Source: SXXH01 sp041165735 (lineage in GTDB: Bacteria; Planctomycetota; UBA1135; GCA-002686595). Taken from it: DNA of 63,071 nt. A program made the translations under genes and the position numbers. Of this stretch, positions 54,682-63,071 are shown piece after piece (within the stretch, counting starts at the first letter, position 1; every line of letters begins with the position of its first letter). Where the stretch lies: contig JBKDQQ010000082.1 of assembly GCA_046341775.1 (NCBI GenBank), positions 1 to 63,071 of the forward strand, read 5' to 3'. The notes under the pieces are model-generated. The model was given only the letters and a program-made list of their open reading frames with translations. It was not told where the DNA came from and did no database searches.

Positions 54682-55752
54682 ATGCAGAGGAGGCGTCTGG
54701 GCGGCAGCTCGCTGGAACTGCCGGTGGCGTGCTTCGGCGCCTATGCGCTGGGTGGCGGCTACTGGGGCGCCCAGGACGAGGCGGAAGCGGTCCTCGCGCT
54801 GCAAGTCGCCATCGACGAAGGCATGGATGCCATCGACACCGCGCCCGTCTACGGGTTCGGTCGATCGGAGGAACTCGTCGGCGCCGCGCTGCGCGCCCGA
54901 CCCGGCAAGGCCAAGGTGCTGGGAAAGGTCGGGCTGGCGTGGGACGCGCGACTCGACGCGCGCGACCCGCGACTCGTCGGGACGAAGAGCCAGCGCGCCC
55001 CTGATGGTCGCGAGATCGCCATCGTGCGCGACGGCCGTCCCGCGGCGATCCGCGCCTGCGTCGAGGGCAGCCTGCGCCGACTGGGCGTCGAGCGACTCGA
55101 CTTGGCGCAGATCCACGCGCGCGATCCGCACACGCCCCTCGCGGACACCTTGGGCGAGATGGTCGAGCTGCGCCGGATCGGCATGATCGCCGAGATCGGC
55201 GTGTCGAACTTCGACGCCCGCGGCATCGACGAGGCGCGGGCGATCCTCGGATCGACGCCGCTCGCTGGCCACCAGTTGCAGTACAGCCTGCTCGCGCGCG
55301 ACGCCGAGCGCGAGCTGCTGCCGCAGGGCGAGCGCGGCGAGACGGGCACGCTCGTCTACGCGGCGCTCGACCAGGGACTCTTGACCGGCAAGGTGCGCGC
55401 CGAACGCGTCTTCGCCCCGGGAGAAGGACGTGGACGGCGGCGCAGCTTCCAGACGACGAACCGCGCACGCGTGAACCGCGTACTCGACGAGGTGGTCGCG
55501 CCGGTCGCCGCCCGGCATGGAGCGACGATCGCGCAAGTGGTCTTGGCGTGGACCATCGCGCAACCGGGCGTGACCTGCGTCCTCGCGGGCGCGCGCGATC
55601 GCGTGCAGGCGCGCGAGAACGCGGCGGCCGGCAGGCTGCGACTCGGCACCGACGAGCTCCACGCCATCCGCTCGGCCTTCGAAGCCCTGCGGCTGGCACC
55701 CGGACCGGGCGCGGGCCTGCGCACCTGGCTCAAGTACCTGCTCGGGCGCTGA
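54682..55752 (+). CDS. Aldo/keto reductase
   Basis: A 356-residue (alpha/beta)8 NAD(P)H-dependent oxidoreductase. The catalytic tetrad is complete: Asp52 and Tyr57 (DTAPVYG), Lys82 (LGKVG) and His145 (AQIHARDP). The cofactor-end features GVSNFDARG and LAWTIAQPGVTCVLAGARDRVQARENA are present. It belongs to the L-galactose dehydrogenase-like or general AKR branch; the substrate is unknown. The ATG at 54682 is preferred over an in-frame TTG 6 nt earlier. Confidence 0.9.
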   Translation: MQRRRLGGSSLELPVACFGAYALGGGYWGAQDEAEAVLALQVAIDEGMDAIDTAPVYGFGRSEELVGAALRARPGKAKVLGKVGLAWDARLDARDPRLVGTKSQRAPDGREIAIVRDGRPAAIRACVEGSLRRLGVERLDLAQIHARDPHTPLADTLGEMVELRRIGMIAEIGVSNFDARGIDEARAILGSTPLAGHQLQYSLLARDAERELLPQGERGETGTLVYAALDQGLLTGKVRAERVFAPGEGRGRRRSFQTTNRARVNRVLDEVVAPVAARHGATIAQVVLAWTIAQPGVTCVLAGARDRVQARENAAAGRLRLGTDELHAIRSAFEALRLAPGPGAGLRTWLKYLLGR

Positions 55753-55771
55753 GCCGCGCCCGCTCGGCGCG

Positions 55772-58096
55772 TCATTCGCTCTTCGCCGCGGGAACGACGA
55801 TCCTCGCCGCGTACATCCGGCGCGGATCCGCGTGCGCGGCATGGCTGTCGAGGAGGCTGCCCAAGGTGCGCGCCACCTTGCCCTGGTGCACGATGCGTCC
55901 ATCGCGCACCACGCGCACGTCCTTGTCGAGGTCGACGAACTCGTCCGACAACGCCACCACCAGTCGGCCCGCGTCGGCGGCGCCGCGGATGGAGATCGTG
56001 TTGCCGGCGCGCTCGGCCTCGAGGCGCATGCCGGCCTTGGGTTCGGCGCAGCCCAGCCAGTACATGTCCCGGTGCACGACGTCGTCCTGCAGCCACACGA
56101 TCCTGGCGGGATGCGGATCGCGCACGTGTCGAGCCATCCAAGGCAGCGCCATCGCGTCCTGGCGCTCCATCCAGTGGCCCTTGCCTTCGTGGATCACGAC
56201 TTGGTGCTCGTAGCCGCGCGGATCGCCCTTGCGCAGCTCCCCGAGCAGGTCGCGCCACTGCGCCGCGATCTTGTTGCGATCGTACGCCGCGTCGTTCGCG
56301 CCCATGTGGAGCGCGAAGGGCAGGTTGCGCAAGCCGTCGGGGCGCGTCTCGTTGGGATGCCCCGCCATCATCGCCGCCGCCGCGTAGCGGTCGGCCATGC
56401 GCGGCGCGAGTTGGTACACGCCGTCGCCGCCGGCGCTGTAGCCCATCAAGTACACGCGGTCGGGATCGACGTCCTCGGCCCGCACGAAGGCGGCCACGAG
56501 CTCCTCGAAGAACTCGTCGATGTGGCCCTGGTGCCACAGGTTCCACGTGTCGGTGGGCGCGCGCGGCGCGACGTAGATGCCTTCCGCAGGTTGGTACAAG
56601 CGCTTCTGGTTCTCCCACTGCTGGTCGTTGACCTGCGAGGGCGCGCCGCCACCGCCATGCATGGAGATCCACATGCTGCGACCACCAGCGGGCTTGTCGC
56701 CGTAGGCGGTCCACCAGAACTTCATGCGCAAGTCGCCCCGCACGAGCTCCTTGGCATCCAACACGGCGCGCGCCTTGGCTCCCTCGACCGCGCGATCGCG
56801 CTCGAGGATGGACGCGCGCACCCGCGCGCACTCGGCCTTCGACAACGGTTCGTCGAGGAGCGGATCGCCCGCGGCGGGACCACCCGCGGCCAACGCCGCG
56901 GCGATGCGCCGCACCAACGGCGCATCGGCCTGCGCCTCGCCCCCGCCTCCTTCTCCGCCTCCAACTCCGGCTCCGGACGCGCGCAGGTCGACCAACTGCT
57001 CGTCCTTCTGCACGACGACGATGCCGGACTCGACGCCGTCGACCAGCACGCGGTAGCGCGCACCCAACGGCAGGATGGCGCAAGCATGGTCGTTGGCGTC
57101 GTAGCGTTCATCCTTGCTGGAGCCGCTCCACGCGGCCGTCCCGTCCTCTCCGCGCAACTCGACGCGCGCCTCCACCCGCGACTTGCCGTCCGCCACTCGC
57201 AGGCGCACGCGCGCGTGGCCCGCGGGCGTCGGCGCGGCTCGCGCGGCGTAGCGCTCGGTCACGTCGATGGCCCGGTAGGTGCGATCCTCCGGCAGCCACA
57301 CCAGCGGAAAGCGCGCTGGCGACTCGCGCCACGTCACGGCCCAGATCGCCTGCAGCGGATCTCCCAGCTTCGCGCCGGCGGCGCGTTCGACGAACCAGCC
57401 CTCGTCGAGCCGATCGCCCGTGGGCTCGGCCGCGCCCGTGAAGCGCCAACGGCCGTCCCACACCTCGACCCACGAGTGGTTGCCGCTCTTGTCGGACCAC
57501 TGCGCCGTGCCGACGAAGCGCGCCGGGACGCCGACGGCCCTGCAAGCGTCGACCAGGAGGATCGACAAGCCCGAGCACGAGGCCAACTTGTCCTCCAGCG
57601 TCTCGAACGGACTCTGGTCGGGCTTCTTGCGCTTGGTCGAGTAGTGGACGCCGGTGGCGCCCCACAACGCGTTGTTCAACTTCGCGGCCGCCTCGCCAGC
57701 GGTGCGCGCGCCCGCCACCATGGGCAAGCACAACTCGCGCAACTCCGCGCGCCAGGCATCGCGCCGCTCGTTGACGCTGGCGTAGGGCAGGATGTTGTCG
57801 AGGAAGACCTCCTCGGGCACCGCCTCCATCCACGGCGACGCGCGCCACGCCGCGTGCGCCTCGACGCAGTTCTCCACGAGGAAGCGCGCATCCAAGGTGC
57901 GCAGGTCGGCCTCGGGCATGCGCTCGACCAGCCAGCGTTGCGCGGCGCGCATGTCCTCGGGCACGCCCTCCAACGCCTGCTCCAACTGCCCGCGGTTCGC
58001 GCCCGCCTTGCCGAGGGCGTCTTCCCAGGCTTCGGTGGCGGTGGCGAACGGAGGGAAGACGGCGCAGAGCGCCGCGAAGAGGGCCGGGATTCGCAT
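55772..58096 (-). CDS. Transglutaminase-like domain fused to a PHB-depolymerase-type esterase
   Basis: A 774-residue exported protein (signal peptide about 1-20). Residues about 120-235 form a transglutaminase-like domain with Cys174 (LASCSGLSILLVDACRAVG), His207 and Asp214 (NHSWVEVWDG). A linker with a run of Gly/Glu (about 375-390) follows. Residues about 455-660 form an alpha/beta-hydrolase with nucleophile Ser554 (MGYSAGGDGVYQL) and catalytic-His candidates (EGKGHWME). A C-terminal beta-domain ends the protein. The pairing suggests processing of a peptide or ester-linked polymer, but the substrate is unknown. Confidence 0.82.
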   Translation of the reverse strand: MRIPALFAALCAVFPPFATATEAWEDALGKAGANRGQLEQALEGVPEDMRAAQRWLVERMPEADLRTLDARFLVENCVEAHAAWRASPWMEAVPEEVFLDNILPYASVNERRDAWRAELRELCLPMVAGARTAGEAAAKLNNALWGATGVHYSTKRKKPDQSPFETLEDKLASCSGLSILLVDACRAVGVPARFVGTAQWSDKSGNHSWVEVWDGRWRFTGAAEPTGDRLDEGWFVERAAGAKLGDPLQAIWAVTWRESPARFPLVWLPEDRTYRAIDVTERYAARAAPTPAGHARVRLRVADGKSRVEARVELRGEDGTAAWSGSSKDERYDANDHACAILPLGARYRVLVDGVESGIVVVQKDEQLVDLRASGAGVGGGEGGGGEAQADAPLVRRIAAALAAGGPAAGDPLLDEPLSKAECARVRASILERDRAVEGAKARAVLDAKELVRGDLRMKFWWTAYGDKPAGGRSMWISMHGGGGAPSQVNDQQWENQKRLYQPAEGIYVAPRAPTDTWNLWHQGHIDEFFEELVAAFVRAEDVDPDRVYLMGYSAGGDGVYQLAPRMADRYAAAAMMAGHPNETRPDGLRNLPFALHMGANDAAYDRNKIAAQWRDLLGELRKGDPRGYEHQVVIHEGKGHWMERQDAMALPWMARHVRDPHPARIVWLQDDVVHRDMYWLGCAEPKAGMRLEAERAGNTISIRGAADAGRLVVALSDEFVDLDKDVRVVRDGRIVHQGKVARTLGSLLDSHAAHADPRRMYAARIVVPAAKSE

Positions 58097-58102
58097 GGCC
58101 CC

Positions 58103-58108
58103 ACTCTA
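58103..58108 (-). promoter_or_regulatory. -10-like TAGAGT (within GCTAGAGT), 6 bp before a start codon
   Basis: This is directly upstream of the transglutaminase-esterase ATG at 58096. It has the same layout as the box before the serine hydrolase. Confidence 0.45.
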
Positions 58109-58145
58109 GCGCGCGAGTTCGACGCGTCGCGCCCCGCTGCGCTCG

Positions 58146-59468
58146 TCACCAGGGATGGTCGAGCTTGGCGCCGATCTCGGCGATGCGCGCGGCGAGGGCC
58201 GCGTCGGGCTCGAGGCCGACCCCGACCATCGACACCACCGTGGCGGCGAGGTCGTCGAGGCGCGGACGCGCGTTGGGGTTCTCCATGCCCTCCTCCACGA
58301 CGCGCTTGTACAGCGTCAACGCTTCGGACCGGCGGTCCATGCGCGCCAGCGACTCGGCCATGGGCCGCAAGGCGCCAGCGCGTTCGATGTTGACGATCTT
58401 GGGGCGCTCCGCCTCGTAGTATTGGAGGGCCGCGGCGACCACCTGCGCGGCGCGATCGACTTCGCCCGCCTTGTGCAGGAGCTCGGCGATCCTGGCCTCG
58501 GTGGGCAACCTGTGCTCGGGCAGCCAGCGCAACGCCTCGACCAGGAGGCGCGTCTCGTCCAGCAGCTTCAGCGCCACCGCCTCGTCGCCGCGCTCGAGCG
58601 CCGCTGCCGACATGCGCAGGATCGCCGCCAGCCGCAGATCGCGCGGCAACTTGTCCCAGTTGGCGCGCAACAAGGCCTCGACCCGCTCGCGCTCCTCGCG
58701 CCGCTCGTACCACCTTTCGTAGACGAGCGTCGCTGTCTCCATCGCGGCCTTGATGGCGTCGAAGTTCGTGCCGGAGAGGGCGGGCGCGAGCGACCCGACC
58801 TGCTGCTCGAAGTCCTCGAGCGGAGCCGTGCGCGCGCGCTCGTCGGCGACCAGCTTGGCCTCCGACGGCTCGAGGTCGACGAGGTAGGGCGCGGCGGCCT
58901 CGAGTCGGCCTTGGCGCAGCATGGCGCGCGCGATCTTGGCGCGGATGCGTCCCTTCTGCCAGATCTGCACCTCTTCGTCGCTCTGCTGCCCGAGGACCTT
59001 GATCGCCAGCGCGAGGTGCGCTTCGGCGTCGGCATCGCGGCCCTGCACGGTGCACTCGTACGCGCAATCGGCGAGCACGCAACCCTTGCGCCAGTTGGCG
59101 ATGGACAGCGCCAGGGCGTGCGCGCGATCGACCTCGCCCGCGGCCAGCAGGCCGGAGGCAAGCTCCTCCTGCACCTTCGAGCGGTTCTTGATGTGCGGAT
59201 CGAGCGGCATGCGCTCGGCGGCGCCGATGGCCGCGTCGTACAGCGCGGCGCTCCACGCCGGCAGCTTCGACCGCGACGCGGACTTGGCCGCGGCCGGCGT
59301 GGCCGCATCCTTCGTCGTCGCGACCGCGCCGGGCGCGACCGCGGGAGCGGACGACTGCGTCGCCGGAGCCTTGGCGACGGGCTCGGGCGCCTCGGCGGTG
59401 CAGCCCGCGGCGGTCGTGGCGCAAGCGAGGAGGAGACTGGCCAGCATGAGGTCGGGGTGGCGTCGCAT
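58146..59468 (-). CDS. TPR-like lipoprotein
   Basis: A 440-residue exported protein with a lipoprotein-type leader and a Cys in TTAAGC (about 22). An Ala/Pro-rich linker (about 25-60) precedes a long helical repeat region that resembles tetratricopeptide repeats (for example AEAHLALAIKVLG and RRSEALTLYKRVVEEG). It probably forms a scaffold at the envelope. The partner is unknown. The ATG at 59468 begins the leader. Confidence 0.7.
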   Translation of the reverse strand: MRRHPDLMLASLLLACATTAAGCTAEAPEPVAKAPATQSSAPAVAPGAVATTKDAATPAAAKSASRSKLPAWSAALYDAAIGAAERMPLDPHIKNRSKVQEELASGLLAAGEVDRAHALALSIANWRKGCVLADCAYECTVQGRDADAEAHLALAIKVLGQQSDEEVQIWQKGRIRAKIARAMLRQGRLEAAAPYLVDLEPSEAKLVADERARTAPLEDFEQQVGSLAPALSGTNFDAIKAAMETATLVYERWYERREERERVEALLRANWDKLPRDLRLAAILRMSAAALERGDEAVALKLLDETRLLVEALRWLPEHRLPTEARIAELLHKAGEVDRAAQVVAAALQYYEAERPKIVNIERAGALRPMAESLARMDRRSEALTLYKRVVEEGMENPNARPRLDDLAATVVSMVGVGLEPDAALAARIAEIGAKLDHPW

Positions 59469-59543
59469 GGGGGCTCGGGTGCGCTCGTTCGAGTCGGCCT
59501 GTCGATGTTGGCCGGGGTCCGGGGCGGAGTGTGCGCAAAGAGT

Positions 59544-59582
59544 GGAGCCGCGCTCGGGTCTATGCAACCCCAGCGCGGCTCC
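59544..59582 (-). terminator. Terminator of the beta-helix surface protein gene
   Basis: An 11-bp stem (59544-59554 with 59572-59582) with an inner GGGT/ACCC pairing forms 45 nt behind the stop codon. In minus orientation CTCTTTG follows. It may be an intrinsic terminator with a weak T-run. Confidence 0.6.
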
Positions 59583-59626
59583 GGATGGGTCGTGTCAGCG
59601 GCGATCAGCCGGCGACACGTTCGCGA

Positions 59627-61630
59627 TCAGAGGTGCCAGCTGACGCCGACGCCGTTCGTGAGGTTGAAGGTCGAGGCCGTGCAGAACGCCGCGGCGTTGC
59701 GGTACCACACCTGGTAGTAGCGCGTGCCCGGCACCGTCACGGCGCCCTTGACCGAGATCGACAGGTTGCCGGCGGTCGGGTAGCTCGAGGTGTTGGCGGC
59801 GTTGTTCTTCGTGCCGAGGCGGATGACCGACCCGGCGGCGCAGCGCAGACCGTCGCCGAAGACCGTGCCGGCGCCCGAGCCGGCCTGGGCCGTGCCCTGG
59901 AAGTACAGGGCCGAGCTGTTGGGCATGCCCGAGCCGATCAGCGTGACCGTGTCTTCCACGATGCTCGCGACGCCCGTGGCGCGCAGGTTGGCGCCGTTGG
60001 CGTTGATCGAGTTGGCGCAACCGTTGCCGGCGGCGCCCGCGTTGGCGCAGGGGCAGGCCGTGCCGCTGCCGTCGCCGAAGCAGTAGGCGGTGCCCACGTC
60101 GATGTTCGGGGTGAAGCCGAAGGCGAACGAGGCCGACCAGTCGCTCAGCCACGACTCGGTCGGGGCGAAGGCGCCGCGGTACTGGGCCGGGACGACGAAG
60201 CCGTCGGCCGGGGCCGAGAAGACGCTCGTGAGGGCGGCGTTCTTCGGACGCGGGTCGAGGCTGGTGACCGGCTGCATGACGAGCGAGCCCGACGTCGTGA
60301 CGTTCGGACCGCGCGTGATGGAGACGATCGGCGCGTCGGCGGCGGCGGTGCCGGCGATCTGCACGTTGTTGTTGGCCGCGTTGAACACGCCGCGGGCGTT
60401 GGCTTCCGTGTAGGCGGCGCCGTTCAGGTTGCGGAACGCGACGGTGTCGGTGATCTCGTTCAGGTTGCCCGAGGACTGCGCCGTGTAGAACGCGGCCGGG
60501 TTGGCCGGAGCGTTGACGGTCGAGTAGGTGTTGTACGGCGTGGTCCAGGTGCTGGCCCAGCTCAGGGTGCCGTTGATGCCGTAGCCCAGGCCGCCGTCGC
60601 CGTCGACGTTGTCGATGGCCACGAGGCGCTCGCCGAGGTCCATGAAGATCGAGTTGCGGACCTGGACGCGGGCGTTGTCGCGGTACGCGACGCCGTGGTC
60701 GCCGGAGACCGGCTGGCCGATGACCGTGAAGTTGTACAGCGTGGTCGTGGTGACCGGCTGGTAGTCCGACTGCTCGGCGCCGTCGATCTCGATGCAGTTG
60801 TCGCCGGTGCCGGAGCCTTGGCTGGCCAGGAGGCTGTAGCCCTGGACGATCAGGCCGAACTGGACCTTGCCGCGGTAGCCTTGGTCGATGTCGAGGCTGT
60901 CGTCGCCGATGTTCCAGATGGCGACGTGCTTGAGGTTGACCGTGCCACCCCAGATCTCGATGCCGTCGTCGACGTTGTTCATGATCTCGATGTAGTCGAT
61001 CTCCGTGTTGCGGCCGATGCCGCCGAGGGAGAGACCGTTGAGCTCGTTGGCGAGGCCGACCACGCGGCCGCCGTAGCGGATCGAGAAGTACTTGATCGAA
61101 CCCGAGTCGTCGTCGTCGTTGCCGCCGCCGTAGTTGACGCGCGTGTCGCCCGGGAAGGCGGCCGTCAGGCCTTCCATCACGGCGTAGTTGCTGGCGCTCG
61201 GGGTGGCGGTGTTGCCGGCCGTGGCGTTCTCGCTGATGTAGGCGTCGCCCATGATCGTGAGGTTGCCCCACTCGTTGGCGGCGGCGCGCCAGGTGCCCGT
61301 CTGCTGGTTGCCGTTGACCCAAGTGGCCACGTCGGCCGTCGAGGTCATGATGATCGGACGGGTCTTGGTGCCGTTGGCGATGATCTGCGCGCCCTTGGTG
61401 ATGGCGAGCGAACCCGAGCCGTTGGCGGTCGGGGTGCTGGCGATGACCGTGCCCGGTTCGATCGTCAGGGTCGCGCCCGGCAGGACGTAGATCTGCGCCG
61501 TCAGGTTGTAGGTGTTGTTCGCCGTCCACGTGGTGGAGGTGGCGATGTCGGCGGAGACGAGGATCTCGGCCGCGTTGGCGCCGGCCGCGAGGGCGGCGAC
61601 GGCGAGGAGGCTGTTGAACTTGAAGGTCAT
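59627..61630 (-). CDS. Secreted beta-helix surface protein with a C-terminal anchor-like domain
   Basis: A 667-residue exported protein (MTFKFNSLLAVAALAAGANA signal; AAGGA ribosome-binding site). Residues about 25-370 form a right-handed parallel beta-helix with Asn/Asp/Gly-rich turns (NVDDGIEIWGGTVN, GDDSLDIDQGYRGK). A region of unknown fold follows. Residues 516-667 form the same Cys-rich C-terminal domain as the RCC1 protein (CFGDGSGTACPC and RYYQVWYR). A signal peptide, a ribosome-binding site and its own terminator suggest strong expression. It may be an extracellular structural or adhesion protein. Confidence 0.8.
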   Translation of the reverse strand: MTFKFNSLLAVAALAAGANAAEILVSADIATSTTWTANNTYNLTAQIYVLPGATLTIEPGTVIASTPTANGSGSLAITKGAQIIANGTKTRPIIMTSTADVATWVNGNQQTGTWRAAANEWGNLTIMGDAYISENATAGNTATPSASNYAVMEGLTAAFPGDTRVNYGGGNDDDDSGSIKYFSIRYGGRVVGLANELNGLSLGGIGRNTEIDYIEIMNNVDDGIEIWGGTVNLKHVAIWNIGDDSLDIDQGYRGKVQFGLIVQGYSLLASQGSGTGDNCIEIDGAEQSDYQPVTTTTLYNFTVIGQPVSGDHGVAYRDNARVQVRNSIFMDLGERLVAIDNVDGDGGLGYGINGTLSWASTWTTPYNTYSTVNAPANPAAFYTAQSSGNLNEITDTVAFRNLNGAAYTEANARGVFNAANNNVQIAGTAAADAPIVSITRGPNVTTSGSLVMQPVTSLDPRPKNAALTSVFSAPADGFVVPAQYRGAFAPTESWLSDWSASFAFGFTPNIDVGTAYCFGDGSGTACPCANAGAAGNGCANSINANGANLRATGVASIVEDTVTLIGSGMPNSSALYFQGTAQAGSGAGTVFGDGLRCAAGSVIRLGTKNNAANTSSYPTAGNLSISVKGAVTVPGTRYYQVWYRNAAAFCTASTFNLTNGVGVSWHL

Positions 61631-61840
61631 GGTGAGGGGTCCTTGCGACCGGAGGTGCGACTGTTCCGAGGGCGTTGGTGCACTAGATGGCGACTTGCTG
61701 CGCCGCACTTCGGTCGGGTGAAAAGGTAGAGGGGCGGAATTGGGATTCGGTTAAGGGCGCGACAATACGTGGTGGTTCCGCCGCCATTCGACCCCGGACG
61801 ACCTAAGTCCATGCTGGCAAGTCGGATCGAATCAAATGCC

Positions 61841-61870
61841 GGACGCGGCGAGCGCACGCCCGCCGCGTCC
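61841..61870 (-). terminator. Hairpin after the partial TPR gene
   Basis: A perfect 10-bp stem (61841-61850 with 61861-61870) with a 10-nt loop lies 31 nt behind the stop codon. Downstream on the minus strand is GGCATTTGATTC, and on the plus strand TTCTTTGC, so its direction is uncertain. Confidence 0.5.
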
Positions 61871-61901
61871 TTCTTTGCAAATGCTTGACCGACTCGCCGG
61901 G

Positions 61902-63071
61902 TCAGCGCGCCTGCGCCGCGCGCTCGACCTGTTCGAGGTACTGCTGGATGTTCTCGCGCGGCTTGAGCTGCTGGGCGCGCCGCAGCAGCGGTAGCGCTTC
62001 GGCGTACTTGCCCTGCGAGACGAGCAGTTGCGCGTGGCGCACCTTGGCATCGGGCTCGAACTGCTCGAGCGCCGCCGCGCGCTCGTAGTAGAAGATCGCC
62101 TGCACCGGATCGTTGCCGCGTTGGGCGTGTTGTCCGAGCAGCAGCAGCGCGTCGCCGTCGAGCGGATCGAGGTCGACGATCTCCTTCAGGACCTTCGCCT
62201 CTTCCTCGCCCGCGCCCTCGGCCAAGGCGATGCGCGCGCGCAGCTTGAGCAGGTCCTTCTTCTCCTCGGGGCTGATGTCCGTGCCGCGCAACTCCTCGAC
62301 GCGCGCCACGAGCGGCTTCGCCTGCGCGTTCGCGCCGCGCGCGGCGAGCGCCTTGGCGGCGCGGATGGCGCGGTCGGCCTTGACCGATGGATTCAGCTCG
62401 AGGGCGCGCACGTAGTGCTTGACGGCGGCTTCGAACAGCTCCTCGTTGACGTAGATGTCGCCGAGGGTGTTCAGGCTCTCGGGCGTCGACTTGCCCAGTC
62501 GGTCGACGACCTCGAAGTTCTCCGCGGCGCGCATGGGCTGGCCGAGGCCGATGAAGGCGTTGGCCTGCAGCATCCACAGGTCGGCGCGCTCGGTGTTGTC
62601 CGCGATCAGGTTGCCGAACAGCGCGGCGGCGTCGGAATAGCGCTTCTGCTTGAAGAACGAACGCGCCAAGCCCATCTTCCAGTCCATCGTCTGCGGATCG
62701 AGCAGGTTGGCCATGCGATAGGCCGTCTCCGCCGACATGTGGACCTCGAGGTTCGAGTAGGCGTATCCGAGGAGCCCGTAGGTCACCGCGTCGCCTCCGC
62801 CGAGTTCCACCACGCGCGTCAGCGCCTGCGCGGCGTCCTTCCACTCGGCCTTGCGCACCAGGATGATGGCCAGGTTCTTCCACGCGCGGCGGAACTTGGG
62901 GTACTTGTCGACCGCCGTGCGGTAGAAGGGCAACGCCTCGTCGACCTTCTCCTGCTGGAAGTACAAGTTCGCCAGCGTGAACTCGTAGGTCGCGCCCACC
63001 AGCGGACCGCACAACGGTTGCAGCGCGGCGATGGCGGCGTCGACCTGGTCGGTGGCGATGAGGTTGAAGAC
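61902..63071 (-). CDS. TPR-repeat protein, N-terminus beyond the window
   Basis: The frame is open to the window end, so at least 390 residues of a longer protein are seen. It has about ten 34-residue TPR units (for example EFTLANLYFQQEKVDEALPFYRTAVDKYP and the repeat ending ALELNPS). No catalytic motif and no signal peptide are visible because the start is missing. A start at 63014 proposed by frame alone is unlikely, since the TPR-like sequence continues upstream of it. It may be a scaffold or assembly factor. Confidence 0.8.
   Translation of the reverse strand, partial: VFNLIATDQVDAAIAALQPLCGPLVGATYEFTLANLYFQQEKVDEALPFYRTAVDKYPKFRRAWKNLAIILVRKAEWKDAAQALTRVVELGGGDAVTYGLLGYAYSNLEVHMSAETAYRMANLLDPQTMDWKMGLARSFFKQKRYSDAAALFGNLIADNTERADLWMLQANAFIGLGQPMRAAENFEVVDRLGKSTPESLNTLGDIYVNEELFEAAVKHYVRALELNPSVKADRAIRAAKALAARGANAQAKPLVARVEELRGTDISPEEKKDLLKLRARIALAEGAGEEEAKVLKEIVDLDPLDGDALLLLGQHAQRGNDPVQAIFYYERAAALEQFEPDAKVRHAQLLVSQGKYAEALPLLRRAQQLKPRENIQQYLEQVERAAQAR

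Overview
The window is a GC-rich bacterial chromosome segment with short intergenic gaps and many GTGA/ATGA stop-start overlaps. No transposase, integrase, phage structural gene or CRISPR array was seen. The gene style points to Planctomycetota, probably one of the Pla163/Poly30-like lineages. The signs are secreted proteins ending in a CFGD...CPC or YCEAKPNSLGC domain, dockerin-like DxDGD repeats next to RCC1 repeats, a GH29 fucosidase, a sulfatase-like hydrolase and an FAD-dependent oxidoreductase lipoprotein. This placement is an inference from recognised families, not a database result.

Layout. (1) Positions 1-11537, minus strand: a Tad/Flp pilus locus in the order tadE, cpaB, tadG-like, cpaE, tadA, tadB, tadC, cpaC, a TPR lipoprotein, the Flp pilin, a hairpin, and a degenerate pilin paralogue running off the left edge. 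No prepilin peptidase is present here. (2) 11782-17030, plus: a B12-binding-type radical SAM enzyme, glnS and a ThrE-type exporter. (3) 17034-23826: a GH29 fucosidase (-), a fused TPP-dependent E1 dehydrogenase with an acyltransferase (+), and a galactokinase carrying an N-terminal HTH (-). (4) 23970-28339, minus: a large multicopper oxidase followed by an SCO-cytochrome c fusion, with a promoter, leader hairpin and terminator. (5) 28619-33592: HutD-like protein, SUI1/eIF1 homologue, outer-membrane protein, a YqjD/YqjE/YqjK-like trio and an RCC1 protein. (6) 33882-44115: FAD oxidoreductase, sulfatase-like lipoprotein, large surface protein, ArsM, K+ channel and PhoD-like phosphatase. (7) 44580-48129, plus: a secreted protein and bifunctional aspartokinase-homoserine dehydrogenase. 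(8) 48136-51439, minus: modABC led by an XRE-Mop regulator with a three-half-site operator. (9) 51666-63071: 2OG oxygenase, tRNA-Arg(CCT), serine hydrolase, JmjC-like protein, aldo/keto reductase, transglutaminase-esterase fusion, TPR lipoprotein, beta-helix surface protein and a partial TPR protein.

How the genes work together. The Tad genes should build one envelope-spanning pilus machine. The oxidase and SCO-cytochrome genes form a small exported copper-redox operon. modABC with its regulator is a self-contained molybdate uptake unit. The most unusual items are the HTH-galactokinase fusion, the XRE-Mop regulator with its phased operator, the SCO-cytochrome protein with three Cys-Cys motifs, the E1 plus acyltransferase pair, the transglutaminase-esterase fusion, and a recurrent GCTAnnnT element so close to several start codons that those mRNAs are probably leaderless. 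Starts were chosen by ribosome-binding sites, signal peptides, overlaps and family length, and many are only probable.
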